Below the pieces are notes generated by a model. The model saw only the letters and a program-made list of their open reading frames with translations. It did not search any database and had not been told where the DNA came from. Source: an uncultured Fibrobacter sp. (lineage in GTDB: Bacteria > Fibrobacterota > Fibrobacteria > Fibrobacterales > Fibrobacteraceae). From it: a stretch of DNA of 43,143 nt. This document shows, one piece after another, positions 1 through 8,797 of this stretch. Position 1 is the first letter of the stretch. Every line of letters starts with the position of its first letter. Made by a program: the position numbers and the translations under genes. The DNA is taken from positions 1 to 43,143 of the forward strand of contig CAMZDZ010000004.1 of NCBI GenBank assembly GCA_947305535.1, in the 5' to 3' direction.

Positions 1-62
1 TGGTACAGAATCATAGCCAGAAAATACTTTATTTAGCCGGTTGTGTCAAGAAGGGAAAAACT

Positions 63-2618
63 TTATGTTGATCTACGCCAGTTTACAATACTACTTTGAG
101 TGCTTGACTCCGAAATTCCTAATGAATCTTTTATCTGAGACAATTCTCTATAATTTACTTTATGATGTGCTACATAACTTGAAACAAAAAATTTCATTGC
201 CGATTTTGCGATTTCTGAAAAATTAACATCTTCAGTAATCAAATTTTTTATATCATCAGTATCAACTCTTTTTTTATACCACATTAAATCAATATGCTTA
301 ATAAGCTTCAATACAGGGGCATTTGATTCCGCACTAATGTTCATTATAATATCACATAACTTTGATGATCCTAATGAAACGCGAATTTTATCAATAATGG
401 ACAAAATTACAAAATAGTTTAAATTCCAAAATATCTTTTTTGCATCCTCTTTTTTTTCTATTTCAGATTTTTGTTTATCGCCTTCCTTTGATTTTATATG
501 ATTTTGAATATAGTCTATAAGAATATTCTGGTTTTTTTCATCTCTAATCATATTTAAAAAATTAGACATTAATCTCAAGTGAACATTTTGAGCTATCTTA
601 TAAACCTCTGTAGCGTCTTTAATTTTTATTGAACCAATTCTGTTTTTTAAAATTTGTCCAGCTACTTCTACTGTTCTTATAGCACGACGAAGTTCAATAG
701 CAAATTCATTCTTAAATTCCTCAGGCTCTACGGATTCTTCTTCATCTTTCGCTGCCAACTCTTTTTGTCTTGTTTCTTCGCTGCTATTTGGGATAATTTT
801 GGCTTGAATAATATTTTTTGATTGTTCATCAAAGAAAATAAGTTCTTCTTTATCAAGTTTTGCGGGAGTATCTTTTTTAAATAATGATTCACAAACGGCT
901 TTTATCTTTTCTAACAAAAGTTTCTTTTTCGTATGATGTGCGATAAATATGGTTATATAGGCATTTTCCTCCTTGTCCAAATTATTAACCATGTTTTGTA
1001 ATTCTGGATTAACAATGGAATCCTCTTCTTCTGCAAAATACTTTCCTGTAAAGAAGTAATAAAGATATGAATAATTGAAACTGTAATATCCTAAACTTCG
1101 CTTAATAATTTGTGCTTTTTCTAAATTATTAAGAAAAACGTCTTTTTTTAGTGTAAACGTGTATTCTTCTTTATATTGATTGAAAAAAATATTAAATTCA
1201 TCTTCCGTTATCTTTTGCTGTTTCCTACTATATAGGTTGTATGCAAACTGCGATAAAAAGTTCATATATGTATCAACCTCATCGCTTTTTACATTTTGCT
1301 TTGATAAATAGTACAAAAGCAATGCTTGATAACAATATCCTTGAGATGTTATTTCTTGATCTAGTGGTTTCCGTACAGAGTCATATGTACTAACTATTGA
1401 AAGAATAAAAAATGGATACGAGGGCATAATCCCTTTTCCAAAAACTTTTCCAAGAACAGAATCAACAATTGCAGTTTTTTCATCTAGTTCTTTATAGCCG
1501 GTAGGCTCAACGTCTTCTTGAGAGCTTTCAGATACGCTCAACCATTTCTTTAAAAGAGCGTTTCTCTGAGATGAGTTACACTCTAATATTCTATACCTTA
1601 TGAAATCACCCAATCGTCCAGATTCCTTAATATTTATAGAAAACACATCATCTACAATAAGATATACATTGGGATAATTTGCAAGTGTTTCTAATAGCTT
1701 TTCTTGATTTCGGGCATTATGAAAATCATCTATCAAAAGAATAATATCATTCTTTGGCAAACAATTCAACGATAAATCTGTTTCATATTCTTCAGCGAAT
1801 GATTTTTCAATTCTTTTTTCTAAGTTTCCCTCGAAAAAACGTTCCTTATCCTTAATTAATATAGGAAATAAGCCTTTCTGCCGATATTCATAACATAATC
1901 TCATTAACAAAGATGTTTTCCCAGATTGACCATCGCCCGCTAAAATAAGTTTTGTTCCTGCTTTGAAATTTTCAACTAATTCATGTGCGTCAAAAACTTT
2001 CTTTTCCGAAATATTTTTGTTTTTCTCGGTATTTTCTTCACAACATTGTAGCTTTGGATAAACAAAAATATCCGTCAGCAATAATTCTTTTCTAGATGGA
2101 AGCGCTTTTTTCAAAAAACCAGAATCATTTAATGCTGATGAGAAGTTTTCATTAAATTTTAAAGAAAAAATATTTTTTCTTAACTCTATGTGCGGAAGTA
2201 CTTCTTGATAAACGCAATGATAAGCTTCACTCTTGTCATTATATGACGATACAGGCTTTGCATCTTTAGGAAGACATTTTAAACCTGAAATAAAATCATT
2301 TTCACGCCATTCACAATTAGATAATAGTATAGGAATAACAATAATATTGCATTTTTCTTTTTTCTTCTTTGCAAATTCCACTTCTTTCAAACAAGCTGGC
2401 GACAATAAATATTTTTGCGATATAAAAATCAAAAAAATATCAGAAGCTTCCATCATACGCTCAATTTCTGGAAACAGTTTGTCGCCCGCTTTAATTCGTT
2501 TATCCTGATGAATGATTATTTCACCACTTGATTCTTTGGGCCTAAAAAAATCAACAATATTATCAACTTCTTTTTCATCACTATGTGTATAGCTAATAAA
2601 AAGTGTCGGCTTCATCAT
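63..2618 (-). CDS. TIR-domain P-loop NTPase (STAND-like), probable anti-phage defence protein
   Basis: The 851-residue product opens with a TIR domain (about residues 3-145): beta-strand LFISYTHSD near the N-terminus and the SPACLKEVEFA stretch, whose E79 sits where catalytic TIR domains carry the NAD-cleaving glutamate. A P-loop follows (GDGQSGKTS, 228-236) and a Walker B-like IILLIDDFH (292-300), as in NACHT/STAND ATPases. The remaining ~500 residues are helical, charged and without recognisable repeats; they could be the sensor. Known TIR-NTPase defence proteins deplete NAD+ on sensing phage; that role here is inferred from architecture and from the adjacent restriction enzyme. The second Met (2615) has better spacing from an AAGGA Shine-Dalgarno than the first. 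Coding DNA is much AT-richer than the core genes, suggesting horizontal transfer. Confidence 0.85.
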   Translation of the reverse strand: MMKPTLFISYTHSDEKEVDNIVDFFRPKESSGEIIIHQDKRIKAGDKLFPEIERMMEASDIFLIFISQKYLLSPACLKEVEFAKKKKEKCNIIVIPILLSNCEWRENDFISGLKCLPKDAKPVSSYNDKSEAYHCVYQEVLPHIELRKNIFSLKFNENFSSALNDSGFLKKALPSRKELLLTDIFVYPKLQCCEENTEKNKNISEKKVFDAHELVENFKAGTKLILAGDGQSGKTSLLMRLCYEYRQKGLFPILIKDKERFFEGNLEKRIEKSFAEEYETDLSLNCLPKNDIILLIDDFHNARNQEKLLETLANYPNVYLIVDDVFSINIKESGRLGDFIRYRILECNSSQRNALLKKWLSVSESSQEDVEPTGYKELDEKTAIVDSVLGKVFGKGIMPSYPFFILSIVSTYDSVRKPLDQEITSQGYCYQALLLYYLSKQNVKSDEVDTYMNFLSQFAYNLYSRKQQKITEDEFNIFFNQYKEEYTFTLKKDVFLNNLEKAQIIKRSLGYYSFNYSYLYYFFTGKYFAEEEDSIVNPELQNMVNNLDKEENAYITIFIAHHTKKKLLLEKIKAVCESLFKKDTPAKLDKEELIFFDEQSKNIIQAKIIPNSSEETRQKELAAKDEEESVEPEEFKNEFAIELRRAIRTVEVAGQILKNRIGSIKIKDATEVYKIAQNVHLRLMSNFLNMIRDEKNQNILIDYIQNHIKSKEGDKQKSEIEKKEDAKKIFWNLNYFVILSIIDKIRVSLGSSKLCDIIMNISAESNAPVLKLIKHIDLMWYKKRVDTDDIKNLITEDVNFSEIAKSAMKFFVSSYVAHHKVNYRELSQIKDSLGISESSTQSSIVNWRRST

Positions 2619-2653
2619 TCGTCCTTATTGGATTTGTATTTTTTTAATAGCGA

Positions 2654-2675
2654 GTTCATGAACGACCATGTTCAT
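2654..2675. promoter_or_regulatory. Overlapping palindromic half-sites upstream of the TIR-NTPase gene
   Basis: GTTCATGAAC at 2654-2663 is a perfect 10-bp palindrome. It overlaps a second inverted repeat, ATGAAC-N6-GTTCAT (2658-2675), giving three GTTCAT half-sites in 22 bp. It lies 36-57 bp upstream of the TIR-NTPase start, where a repressor or activator would bind. No regulator gene is visible beside it, so the binding protein is unknown. Confidence 0.4.
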
Positions 2676-2948
2676 TATCGGTTAAGATAAAATATATCCT
2701 TTTTTCTTGTTAAGTGGTACGCTTTTGAACGCTAATTAACCTGTTTTGATGGCTTGTATTCGGACGGAGTCATATATCCTCAGCGAATTATGGGGTCAAT
2801 TCTGCTTGTGAAATAGTTCGATGTGCCTAAAAATGGGTAGCTGACACATGTAGGCGTTAGCGTAGGGGGGGGGCTTGCAATTCAAAGATTCTGTCGTAAG
2901 ACAAATCTTCATAAATTTCATCCTTGCGCAAACCGGCAAAAAGGCAAT
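2676..2948. other. Intergenic DNA between TIR-NTPase and restriction enzyme, possible gene remnant
   Basis: No complete gene is visible. Just past the restriction-enzyme stop, the minus strand in a shifted frame (about 2875-2947) reads as a plausible protein tail containing GLRKDEIYEDLSYDRIFELQ. It has no start and no recognisable family, so it may be a relic of a displaced gene or chance. The rest is low-complexity, with a run of nine G near 2865-2873. Confidence 0.3.
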
Positions 2949-5900
2949 TTATCTAGATGCTTGTTCAATGATTGCGATTTCTTCGGGGGTTAGGCCGTAG
3001 AGTGCGTATACTTCATTGTCGATCTCGCGCTCTAATTCAGCGATTTGTGCAGTGATGTTGTTACAATCTTTTTTGTAGCTATTGAAATAATCTTCCCATT
3101 CGTCTTGTTGCACAAGCGTGAGTTTGATTTTCTGTTTTTTGAACTCCGCAATAAGAGTTTTGAAATCGGTACTGTCGAAACTTTCGAGGATTGTGGTAAT
3201 TCTTATTCCGTTGAAGTTTTCCGTAAGGCGGTGAATGAACTTGGAACGTTTTTTTTGCAACTCAGTATTGAAAAATATGGCCTTATCCGCCAAAAAAGAT
3301 AATGTTTCAATTGTCGTTGGTGATGCTGCAAAAAGCATGTTGTTTAAATTAAAGTCAAAATCAGGGATAGGAATTTGTTCAAAATATTGAGGTTTTACTT
3401 CTATATAACCGGCATTGCGAATGGTGCAAATATTTGCAAGAAATAGCCAGATTATTTTTGAGTTTAAAATAGCAAGTAATGCTTTCTTGTTCGTTGGAAG
3501 CATGCAGCAGGGCGCCGAAATTACAACGCCATTTTCGTCATATGAGAACTTGCTTGAATTTTGTAAATTACCCCAAATGATTTTAGGCTTGTCAAAAAGT
3601 TTTTGATAAGCGCAATTCCTAAGATTGTAGGGTGTATATCCCTTATCGCTACGAACTTCAAGATCGTGATAAAAATTGTCTAAATGTTTTTTTATGGCGG
3701 GAAAATCATTTACGTTAATTGCGGGGATGTTTTCATATCCATTATGTACTACAAGAACGTATTTTGAAACTGGGAGAGATGCCCATTTGTTTAAATCTTC
3801 TCCTTCAAAAACATTTTTTATAATTTGTGCGGAAAATGGATTTTCATTTATGATGGCATCTTTTTCAATTTTGTTTATAAAATAAGCTTTGTTTAAAGCT
3901 GTTTTGATTCCATAATAACATTTTCCAAATTGCTCCGAAATAGTTCTGAATCGTCTCATACGATTTAAAACAGAAAATAATTCAATACTTGCAAATCCCC
4001 AGCTATTAGGGTCTAATGTATTTTGTCCAACTCGATTTTTCTTTGTATCGGAGATTTGTACATTTTTCTGCATTTCGGGAGGGATTCTCCGGTATTCAAA
4101 ATCTGATATTTTATTTATTTGTTTTGAAAGAATTAATATAATGGGGTATGTTGTTGCTCCTTTGAAAATTTGAACCCCTGTAAAATCAATGTATTTTTCA
4201 ATTTTTGTTTGTTCTGAAATATATTTGCGAAGAACTTTCCCTGTAGTAGTTTTGTCGAAAGTGTTAGAGATAAATCCAAAAAGGCCTTCTTGTCTTACAA
4301 GATTCATTCCTTTTTCATAAAAATAGAAGAATAAATCTCCATCGGGCGCAAATACTTTATAATGGTCTTTGTAGAAATCTTGATCTTGTGAGGGTAATAA
4401 GTCCGCTCTGACATATGGTGGGTTCCCAATAATTATATCAAAGCCCTCTTTCTCAAATACCTCAGGGAATTCTTTTTCCCAGTTAAAGGCCTTTTCTCCA
4501 GCTACAGAAGGGTCGTCAATAAGGGAGTTTCCGCACTTGATATTTTTGTTCAAGTTTGTAAGTTTACGACCTGGCCGTGCAGTATGTAGCCACAATGAAA
4601 GTTTGGCAATTTCCACAGATTCTTCATTGATGTCAACACCATAGATGTTATTTTCTAGAATTTCCGTGTCAATGTCAGATAGTGCCATCTGGATTTTATC
4701 ATTTTTTTCATAAAGAACAGCCTTTTGGGTGTCTATAAAATGATGCTCCTCTATTAAGAATTCTAAAGCAGCATTGAGAAATGCGCCACTGCCGCAAGCT
4801 GGATCACAAACCTTAAGCGAAAGTAACCATTTACGGTACTCGTCAAGAATTTCTATTTGTTTCTTTTTGCTTGTGGATTTCCCTATTTCGTTCTTAGTAA
4901 TATTTAGCTCGACTTTCTTCTGCTTGCAAAGAGTCCCTAAAGTATTTTCGACAATGTAGTGGGTGATATAAGCGGGTGTATAGAAAACGCCATCTTTCTT
5001 ACGTTTGGAATTTTTGACGTTTTTCTTTGTTGTTTTTTGTGTACTGGGGTTTATTATGTTTTGTTCTATTTCTTCAATTTCAGAAAGAGAATGCTCGAAA
5101 ATATGACCCAAAATATCAACGCTAACATCGCTTTCAAAATCATAGGCGCTCAATAGCAGCGAATGTTTTTCTAATAGAGAATCGTCTATTTCCAAACTAT
5201 CCAACAAATCATCGGTGCGGAATAGCCCTCCATTATATGCAAAAATCTCAAAATCCTTGCCTTTGTAGCCCTTGTCCAAATAGCCGAAGTATTTTTTGAA
5301 TCGTTCGTATAACGAAACATCCATATCGAGTTCTCGAAGTTTTTTTACGTCTTCGACAACTTTCGTAATTATGTTTGGGGGGATAAGTCCACGGTCTTCG
5401 GCAAAGAAAATGAACAATAACCTGTCCAACAGTTTTTGGGTTTTGCGGAATAGGGTCAGTTTGTCGGCCTTGTCAGCATTTCGTTTGCAAATGTCGGCAA
5501 AAAGTTCTCGTTTGAATGTGGAGTAATCTTTATAGAGGGCGTCTGTGATGTCCTTTTCTTCACTGCAGCTGTTGTTCTTTATTTCTAATGGGACATCTTT
5601 TTTTATGTTCTCAAAAGAGAGTAGTAAATAAAGTTTCTCAAAATTGCTTTCTGTTAAATGGAATAGGTCAAATTCTTCGCAATCTACGGCATCGTCTATG
5701 TAGAATCGTAGTCTTTCGAAGTTGCTTATGATTACGTAACGAACGCCTTTGTGCTTACTCTTGTAACTAAAAGCTTGTGTTTCTACTTCTCGCAAATCTT
5801 GTGTTTTGTGATTTTTGAGTTCAATAATGCCAATAGGGTTTCCTTCTAAAAGTATGGCCCCGTCTGCTTTGCGAGAATCGGTCGTATTCTTGAATTCGGT

Positions 5901-6122
5901 TGTCAAGTTGTAATTTGGCTCAGGATTAATGGAATATCCAAGCAATTTGACAAAAAGTTCTCGTAGAAAACCTTCTTGAAACTGTTCTTCCTTGCTTTGC
6001 AAGATATTCTCTTGAATCTCTTTGTTCAAGAAATAGCTTGAGTAAGCTTCATAGGTTTCGTGAAGGGTCCCTTTAATAGGGTTGAGATACTTAGCGAGGA
6101 TAGATTTTTGAAAAAGAGCCAT
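2949..6122 (-). CDS. Type IIG restriction-modification enzyme (Eco57I-like fused nuclease/N6-adenine methyltransferase)
   Basis: A 1057-residue single-chain enzyme that should both methylate adenine in a specific site and cut unmethylated DNA. The N-terminal part has a PD-(D/E)xK-type nuclease signature (D87 in KADGAI, then ELK at 101-103). The middle holds SAM-binding motif I, CDPACGSGAF (about 437-446), and catalytic motif IV NPPY (about 565-568), diagnostic of N6-adenine methyltransferases. The C-terminal ~350 residues match the place of the target-recognition domain, and the tail YGLTPEEIAIIE is typical of this family. Length fits (usually about 1000-1200). It lies in the AT-rich island on the same strand as the TIR-NTPase, 330 bp away, so probably a separate transcript. 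The recognition site cannot be read from sequence. Confidence 0.9.
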   Translation of the reverse strand: MALFQKSILAKYLNPIKGTLHETYEAYSSYFLNKEIQENILQSKEEQFQEGFLRELFVKLLGYSINPEPNYNLTTEFKNTTDSRKADGAILLEGNPIGIIELKNHKTQDLREVETQAFSYKSKHKGVRYVIISNFERLRFYIDDAVDCEEFDLFHLTESNFEKLYLLLSFENIKKDVPLEIKNNSCSEEKDITDALYKDYSTFKRELFADICKRNADKADKLTLFRKTQKLLDRLLFIFFAEDRGLIPPNIITKVVEDVKKLRELDMDVSLYERFKKYFGYLDKGYKGKDFEIFAYNGGLFRTDDLLDSLEIDDSLLEKHSLLLSAYDFESDVSVDILGHIFEHSLSEIEEIEQNIINPSTQKTTKKNVKNSKRKKDGVFYTPAYITHYIVENTLGTLCKQKKVELNITKNEIGKSTSKKKQIEILDEYRKWLLSLKVCDPACGSGAFLNAALEFLIEEHHFIDTQKAVLYEKNDKIQMALSDIDTEILENNIYGVDINEESVEIAKLSLWLHTARPGRKLTNLNKNIKCGNSLIDDPSVAGEKAFNWEKEFPEVFEKEGFDIIIGNPPYVRADLLPSQDQDFYKDHYKVFAPDGDLFFYFYEKGMNLVRQEGLFGFISNTFDKTTTGKVLRKYISEQTKIEKYIDFTGVQIFKGATTYPIILILSKQINKISDFEYRRIPPEMQKNVQISDTKKNRVGQNTLDPNSWGFASIELFSVLNRMRRFRTISEQFGKCYYGIKTALNKAYFINKIEKDAIINENPFSAQIIKNVFEGEDLNKWASLPVSKYVLVVHNGYENIPAINVNDFPAIKKHLDNFYHDLEVRSDKGYTPYNLRNCAYQKLFDKPKIIWGNLQNSSKFSYDENGVVISAPCCMLPTNKKALLAILNSKIIWLFLANICTIRNAGYIEVKPQYFEQIPIPDFDFNLNNMLFAASPTTIETLSFLADKAIFFNTELQKKRSKFIHRLTENFNGIRITTILESFDSTDFKTLIAEFKKQKIKLTLVQQDEWEDYFNSYKKDCNNITAQIAELEREIDNEVYALYGLTPEEIAIIEQASR

Positions 6123-6411
6123 AACTTGAATATAATAAAAAATGGATTAGAGGACGATGGCGTTTTACGATGTCACCTTGAAAGCCTAGTATTGCGTGCT
6201 GGCGTTTGAAACTCGCTAGAAAGGGGTTGTGTAAAGCCCAACTATGGCGGATTGATAGAGATGTCCGTTTTTGCGGGCTTGACGATGAGGGCGGAAGCCG
6301 GGACTGATGTGAGAGGAAGGCTTTCCCCTTCCCAAAAGCAAGTTTGTTGAGAAAAAACGAAGTATTACCGTTTTTTAGTTATAATCTCCCTTGTTAGAAC
6401 AATCAAGAGTA
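6123..6411. other. Intergenic region upstream of the restriction enzyme
   Basis: No gene or RNA recognised. It should contain the minus-strand promoter of the type IIG gene. Composition changes here from the AT-rich island to sequence resembling the flanking chromosome, so the island edge may lie in or near this stretch. Confidence 0.3.
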
Positions 6412-6616
6412 ATGCAGAAAAACGCCCGTACTTTTGTTTCACACGAGTTCTCGGCGGTTTGTGGCCAGAATTCCCGCATGTTGCTGTTTAATTCGATTTC
6501 TTCGCCCTTGTTCCGCGAGGTGGGGTTCTATTATGGGCATCCGCAGAGCCGTTTCTGGAAGGTCCTCGTGCAGGTTCTCGGCGAGCCTACAAAGACCTCT
6601 TTACAAGAAAAAAGGA
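6412..6616 (+). pseudogene. Truncated, decayed 5' copy of the DNA-deoxyinosine glycosylase gene
   Basis: From 6427 to about 6590 the DNA and its translation closely match the first ~55 codons of the intact gene at 6930 (shared ARTFVSHE/TRTFVSHE, REVGFYYGHPQ, RFWKVL, QVLGEP). The match then stops and a short unrelated reading continues. Conserved positions are damaged: the intact LLLGSIPSP becomes LLFNSISSP. An ATG at 6412 could still begin a short peptide. The two copies differ at many bases, so this is an old duplication or a copy from a related strain, not a fresh direct repeat. It sits at the end of the defence island. Confidence 0.8.
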
Positions 6617-6637
6617 TATATTTTAACTTAACCTGTA

Positions 6638-6922
6638 ATGAATATGGTTGTTGATGATCCCACTATTAAGAAATTACAAATTCATCCCATGCTTCACATA
6701 ATTGCCGCCGAATACATCAGTGATTACAAGATTTCCGTCGCACTCAACGACGGGAGTCGCTGTGTTGCCGATTTTGAGCGCGTCGTCAAGAGTGACCATC
6801 GACCAATTGTCCAGCAACTTTCAAATCTCGACTTGTTCAGGGATTTCAAGGTTCAGGCCAACACGGTCGTGTGGGGCAATGGCGTGGATTTCGCTCCAGA
6901 ATTCATCAAAGAACTTGGGTAG
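6638..6922 (+). CDS. DUF2442 domain protein
   Basis: A 94-residue protein with the DUF2442 pattern: HIIAAEYISDYKISVALNDG, then CVADFERVV, and a C-terminal WGNGVDFAPEFI. DUF2442 proteins are small, often encoded beside DUF4160 proteins and suspected of being antitoxin-like; no DUF4160 partner is visible upstream, where the decayed glycosylase copy lies. The start at 6638 (MNMVVDD) follows an AT-rich leader that could hold its own promoter. It ends 7 bp before the intact glycosylase gene, so the two are probably cotranscribed. Biochemical function unknown. Confidence 0.75.
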   Translation: MNMVVDDPTIKKLQIHPMLHIIAAEYISDYKISVALNDGSRCVADFERVVKSDHRPIVQQLSNLDLFRDFKVQANTVVWGNGVDFAPEFIKELG

Positions 6923-6929
6923 CCCCCTC

Positions 6930-7436
6930 ATGTCCTCCAAGTCCACCCGTACTTTTGTTTCCCACGAGTTCCCGGCGGTTTACGACCGGGATTCCCGCGT
7001 GTTGCTGCTCGGCTCGATTCCTTCGCCCAAGTCCCGCGAGGTGGGTTTCTATTACGGGCATCCGCAGAATCGTTTCTGGAAGGTGCTCGCGCAGGTCCTC
7101 GGCGAGCCTGTCCCCGAGTCGATTCCCCAGAAAAAGGCGATGCTCAAGAAGCATCACGTCGCACTGTGGGATGTGCTGGAAAGCTGCACTATCGTCGGCG
7201 CAAGCGACACGAGCATCGAGGATGTCGTTCCGAACAAAATAGGCGAACTCGTCAAGAAGTCGAAGGTCTCGCGCATTTTCTGCACGGGCGCCACGGCTCA
7301 CAAGCTGTACCAGAAATACTGCGCCAAGGATGTCGGCATGGATGCCGAACGGCTCCCGTCCACTTCTCCCGCGAACTGTGCGGTCTCCCTGGAAAAACTT
7401 GTGGAGGCGTACAGGGTCGTTTCTTCCTGCGTTTAG
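6930..7436 (+). CDS. DNA-deoxyinosine glycosylase (uracil-DNA glycosylase superfamily)
   Basis: A 168-residue enzyme of the hypoxanthine/uracil-DNA glycosylase superfamily, expected to excise deaminated adenine (hypoxanthine) from DNA in base-excision repair. Diagnostic parts are VLLLGSIPSPKSRE near residue 25 (nucleotide-binding motif), GFYYGHPQNRFWKVL, VALWDVLESC in the middle and LPSTSPANC near the C-terminus. The start at 6930 (MSSKSTRTF) lies 7 bp after the DUF2442 stop; upstream in-frame sequence overlaps that gene and is not part of the family. A degenerate 5' copy lies about 520 bp upstream. A phospholipase-D-like gene follows after 13 bp. Confidence 0.85.
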   Translation: MSSKSTRTFVSHEFPAVYDRDSRVLLLGSIPSPKSREVGFYYGHPQNRFWKVLAQVLGEPVPESIPQKKAMLKKHHVALWDVLESCTIVGASDTSIEDVVPNKIGELVKKSKVSRIFCTGATAHKLYQKYCAKDVGMDAERLPSTSPANCAVSLEKLVEAYRVVSSCV

Positions 7437-7449
7437 TATATTTCTTTCC

Positions 7450-7971
7450 ATGTCCGTCTTCACCAAGTACATTGCCAACGAGGAACACTATTCCGAGGTC
7501 ATCTCGCGCATTACCTCTGTCCGCGAGACGCTCTGGATCGGGACTGCCGATATCAAGGACGTGTACGTGAAGCAGGACGGCGATGCGATTCCGCTGCTGG
7601 GCCAGCTGGCGGCGCTTCTCAAGCGCGGTGTGGGCGTGCGTCTGGTGCATGCGAAGGAGCCGGGCCCGAACTTCCGCGAGGACTTTGACCGTTTCCCGAT
7701 TCTCGTGACCGACCTGGAGCGCGTGATGTGCCCGCGTGTCCATTTCAAGATGATGATTTTCGACTTGGAGACGGCCTATATCGGCTCTGCGAATCTCACC
7801 GGTGCGGGTATCGGCATGAAGAGTTCCCTGCGTCGCAATTTCGAGGCGGGCATTCTCACCAACGACCCACAGATTGTCGGGGCGGCCATCGAGCAGTTCG
7901 ATAACTTGTGGATGGGTATGCACTGCCAAAAATGCGGCCGTCAGGATTTCTGCGGCGACCGCATCAAGTAG
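7450..7971 (+). CDS. Phospholipase D-like domain protein with one HKD motif
   Basis: A 173-residue protein with a single PLD active-site motif: H98, K100 and D105 in HFKMMIFD, followed by YIGSANLTGAG. Single-HKD proteins of this size usually act as dimers, as nucleases or phosphodiesterases; the substrate here is unknown. The C-terminus has a cysteine cluster (C159, C162, C168) that could bind metal. No signal peptide or membrane segment is seen, so it is probably cytoplasmic. The ATG at 7450 is 13 bp after the glycosylase stop, suggesting a joint transcript and a possible link to DNA repair. Confidence 0.8.
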   Translation: MSVFTKYIANEEHYSEVISRITSVRETLWIGTADIKDVYVKQDGDAIPLLGQLAALLKRGVGVRLVHAKEPGPNFREDFDRFPILVTDLERVMCPRVHFKMMIFDLETAYIGSANLTGAGIGMKSSLRRNFEAGILTNDPQIVGAAIEQFDNLWMGMHCQKCGRQDFCGDRIK

Positions 7972-7996
7972 GCGATTTTTTCTAATTTATTTGTCG

Positions 7997-8776
7997 ATGA
8001 ATGTTCTGACGTTGCAAGTGATTCTCATTCCGTTCCTGGGGACTGTCCTCGGGGCGGCTTGCGTGTTCCTGCTCCGTCGCGAGATGGGCGAGAGTCTCAA
8101 GAGGTCTCTTTCGGGTTTTGCCGCGGGCGTCATGGTGGCGGCGAGCGTGTGGAGTCTCCTTGTCCCTGCGATGGAGGGCTCCGCCAGTCTCGGGAAGTTT
8201 GCGTTCATGCCCGCTGTCGTCGGATTCTGGCTGGGCATTCTCTTCTTGCTTTTCCTCGACAACGTGGTGCCCCACATGCATGCGAACCACGAGAAGGAGG
8301 GTCCCGCGAGCAAGCTTTCGGGCTCGGCGATGCTGGTTTTTGCCGTCACGCTGCACAACATTCCCGAGGGGATGGCGGTGGGCGTTGCCTATGCGGGTTT
8401 CCTTTCGGGGACCGTGGACATTACGGCGCTTGGAGCGCTTGCGCTTTCTATCGGTATCGCCATCCAGAATTTCCCCGAGGGGGCGATTATCTCGATGCCG
8501 CTCCGCGCGGAGGGGCTTTCGAAGAAGAGGTCGTTCGTTTACGGGGCACTTTCGGGTGCCGTCGAGCCGGTGGCCGCGATTCTCATGGTGGTTTTCGCGG
8601 AGCATTTCGTGCCGGTCATGCCGTACTTGCTGAGCTTTGCCGCTGGAGCCATGATTTACGTGGTGGTCGAGGAACTTATCCCCGAAATGTCCGAGGGACG
8701 CCATTCCAACATCGGGACGGTGTTTTTTGCCGTCGGTTTTTCGCTGATGATGGCCCTGGATGTTGCGCTCGGCTAG
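7997..8776 (+). CDS. ZIP family divalent metal transporter
   Basis: A 259-residue inner-membrane protein with about eight hydrophobic segments. ZIP hallmarks are visible: HNIPEGMAVG in transmembrane segment 4 and the NFPEGAIISMP partner motif in segment 5, which supply the metal ligands for zinc or iron uptake in the ZupT/GufA type. A His-containing loop (HMHANHEKEG) precedes the core. The start at 7997 (MNVLTLQVIL) puts the first helix directly at the N-terminus; a longer frame reaches into the preceding gene and is not supported. The metal actually carried cannot be told from sequence. Confidence 0.9.
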   Translation: MNVLTLQVILIPFLGTVLGAACVFLLRREMGESLKRSLSGFAAGVMVAASVWSLLVPAMEGSASLGKFAFMPAVVGFWLGILFLLFLDNVVPHMHANHEKEGPASKLSGSAMLVFAVTLHNIPEGMAVGVAYAGFLSGTVDITALGALALSIGIAIQNFPEGAIISMPLRAEGLSKKRSFVYGALSGAVEPVAAILMVVFAEHFVPVMPYLLSFAAGAMIYVVVEELIPEMSEGRHSNIGTVFFAVGFSLMMALDVALG

Positions 8777-8797
8777 TTTTTTGTATAGATTAAAATC

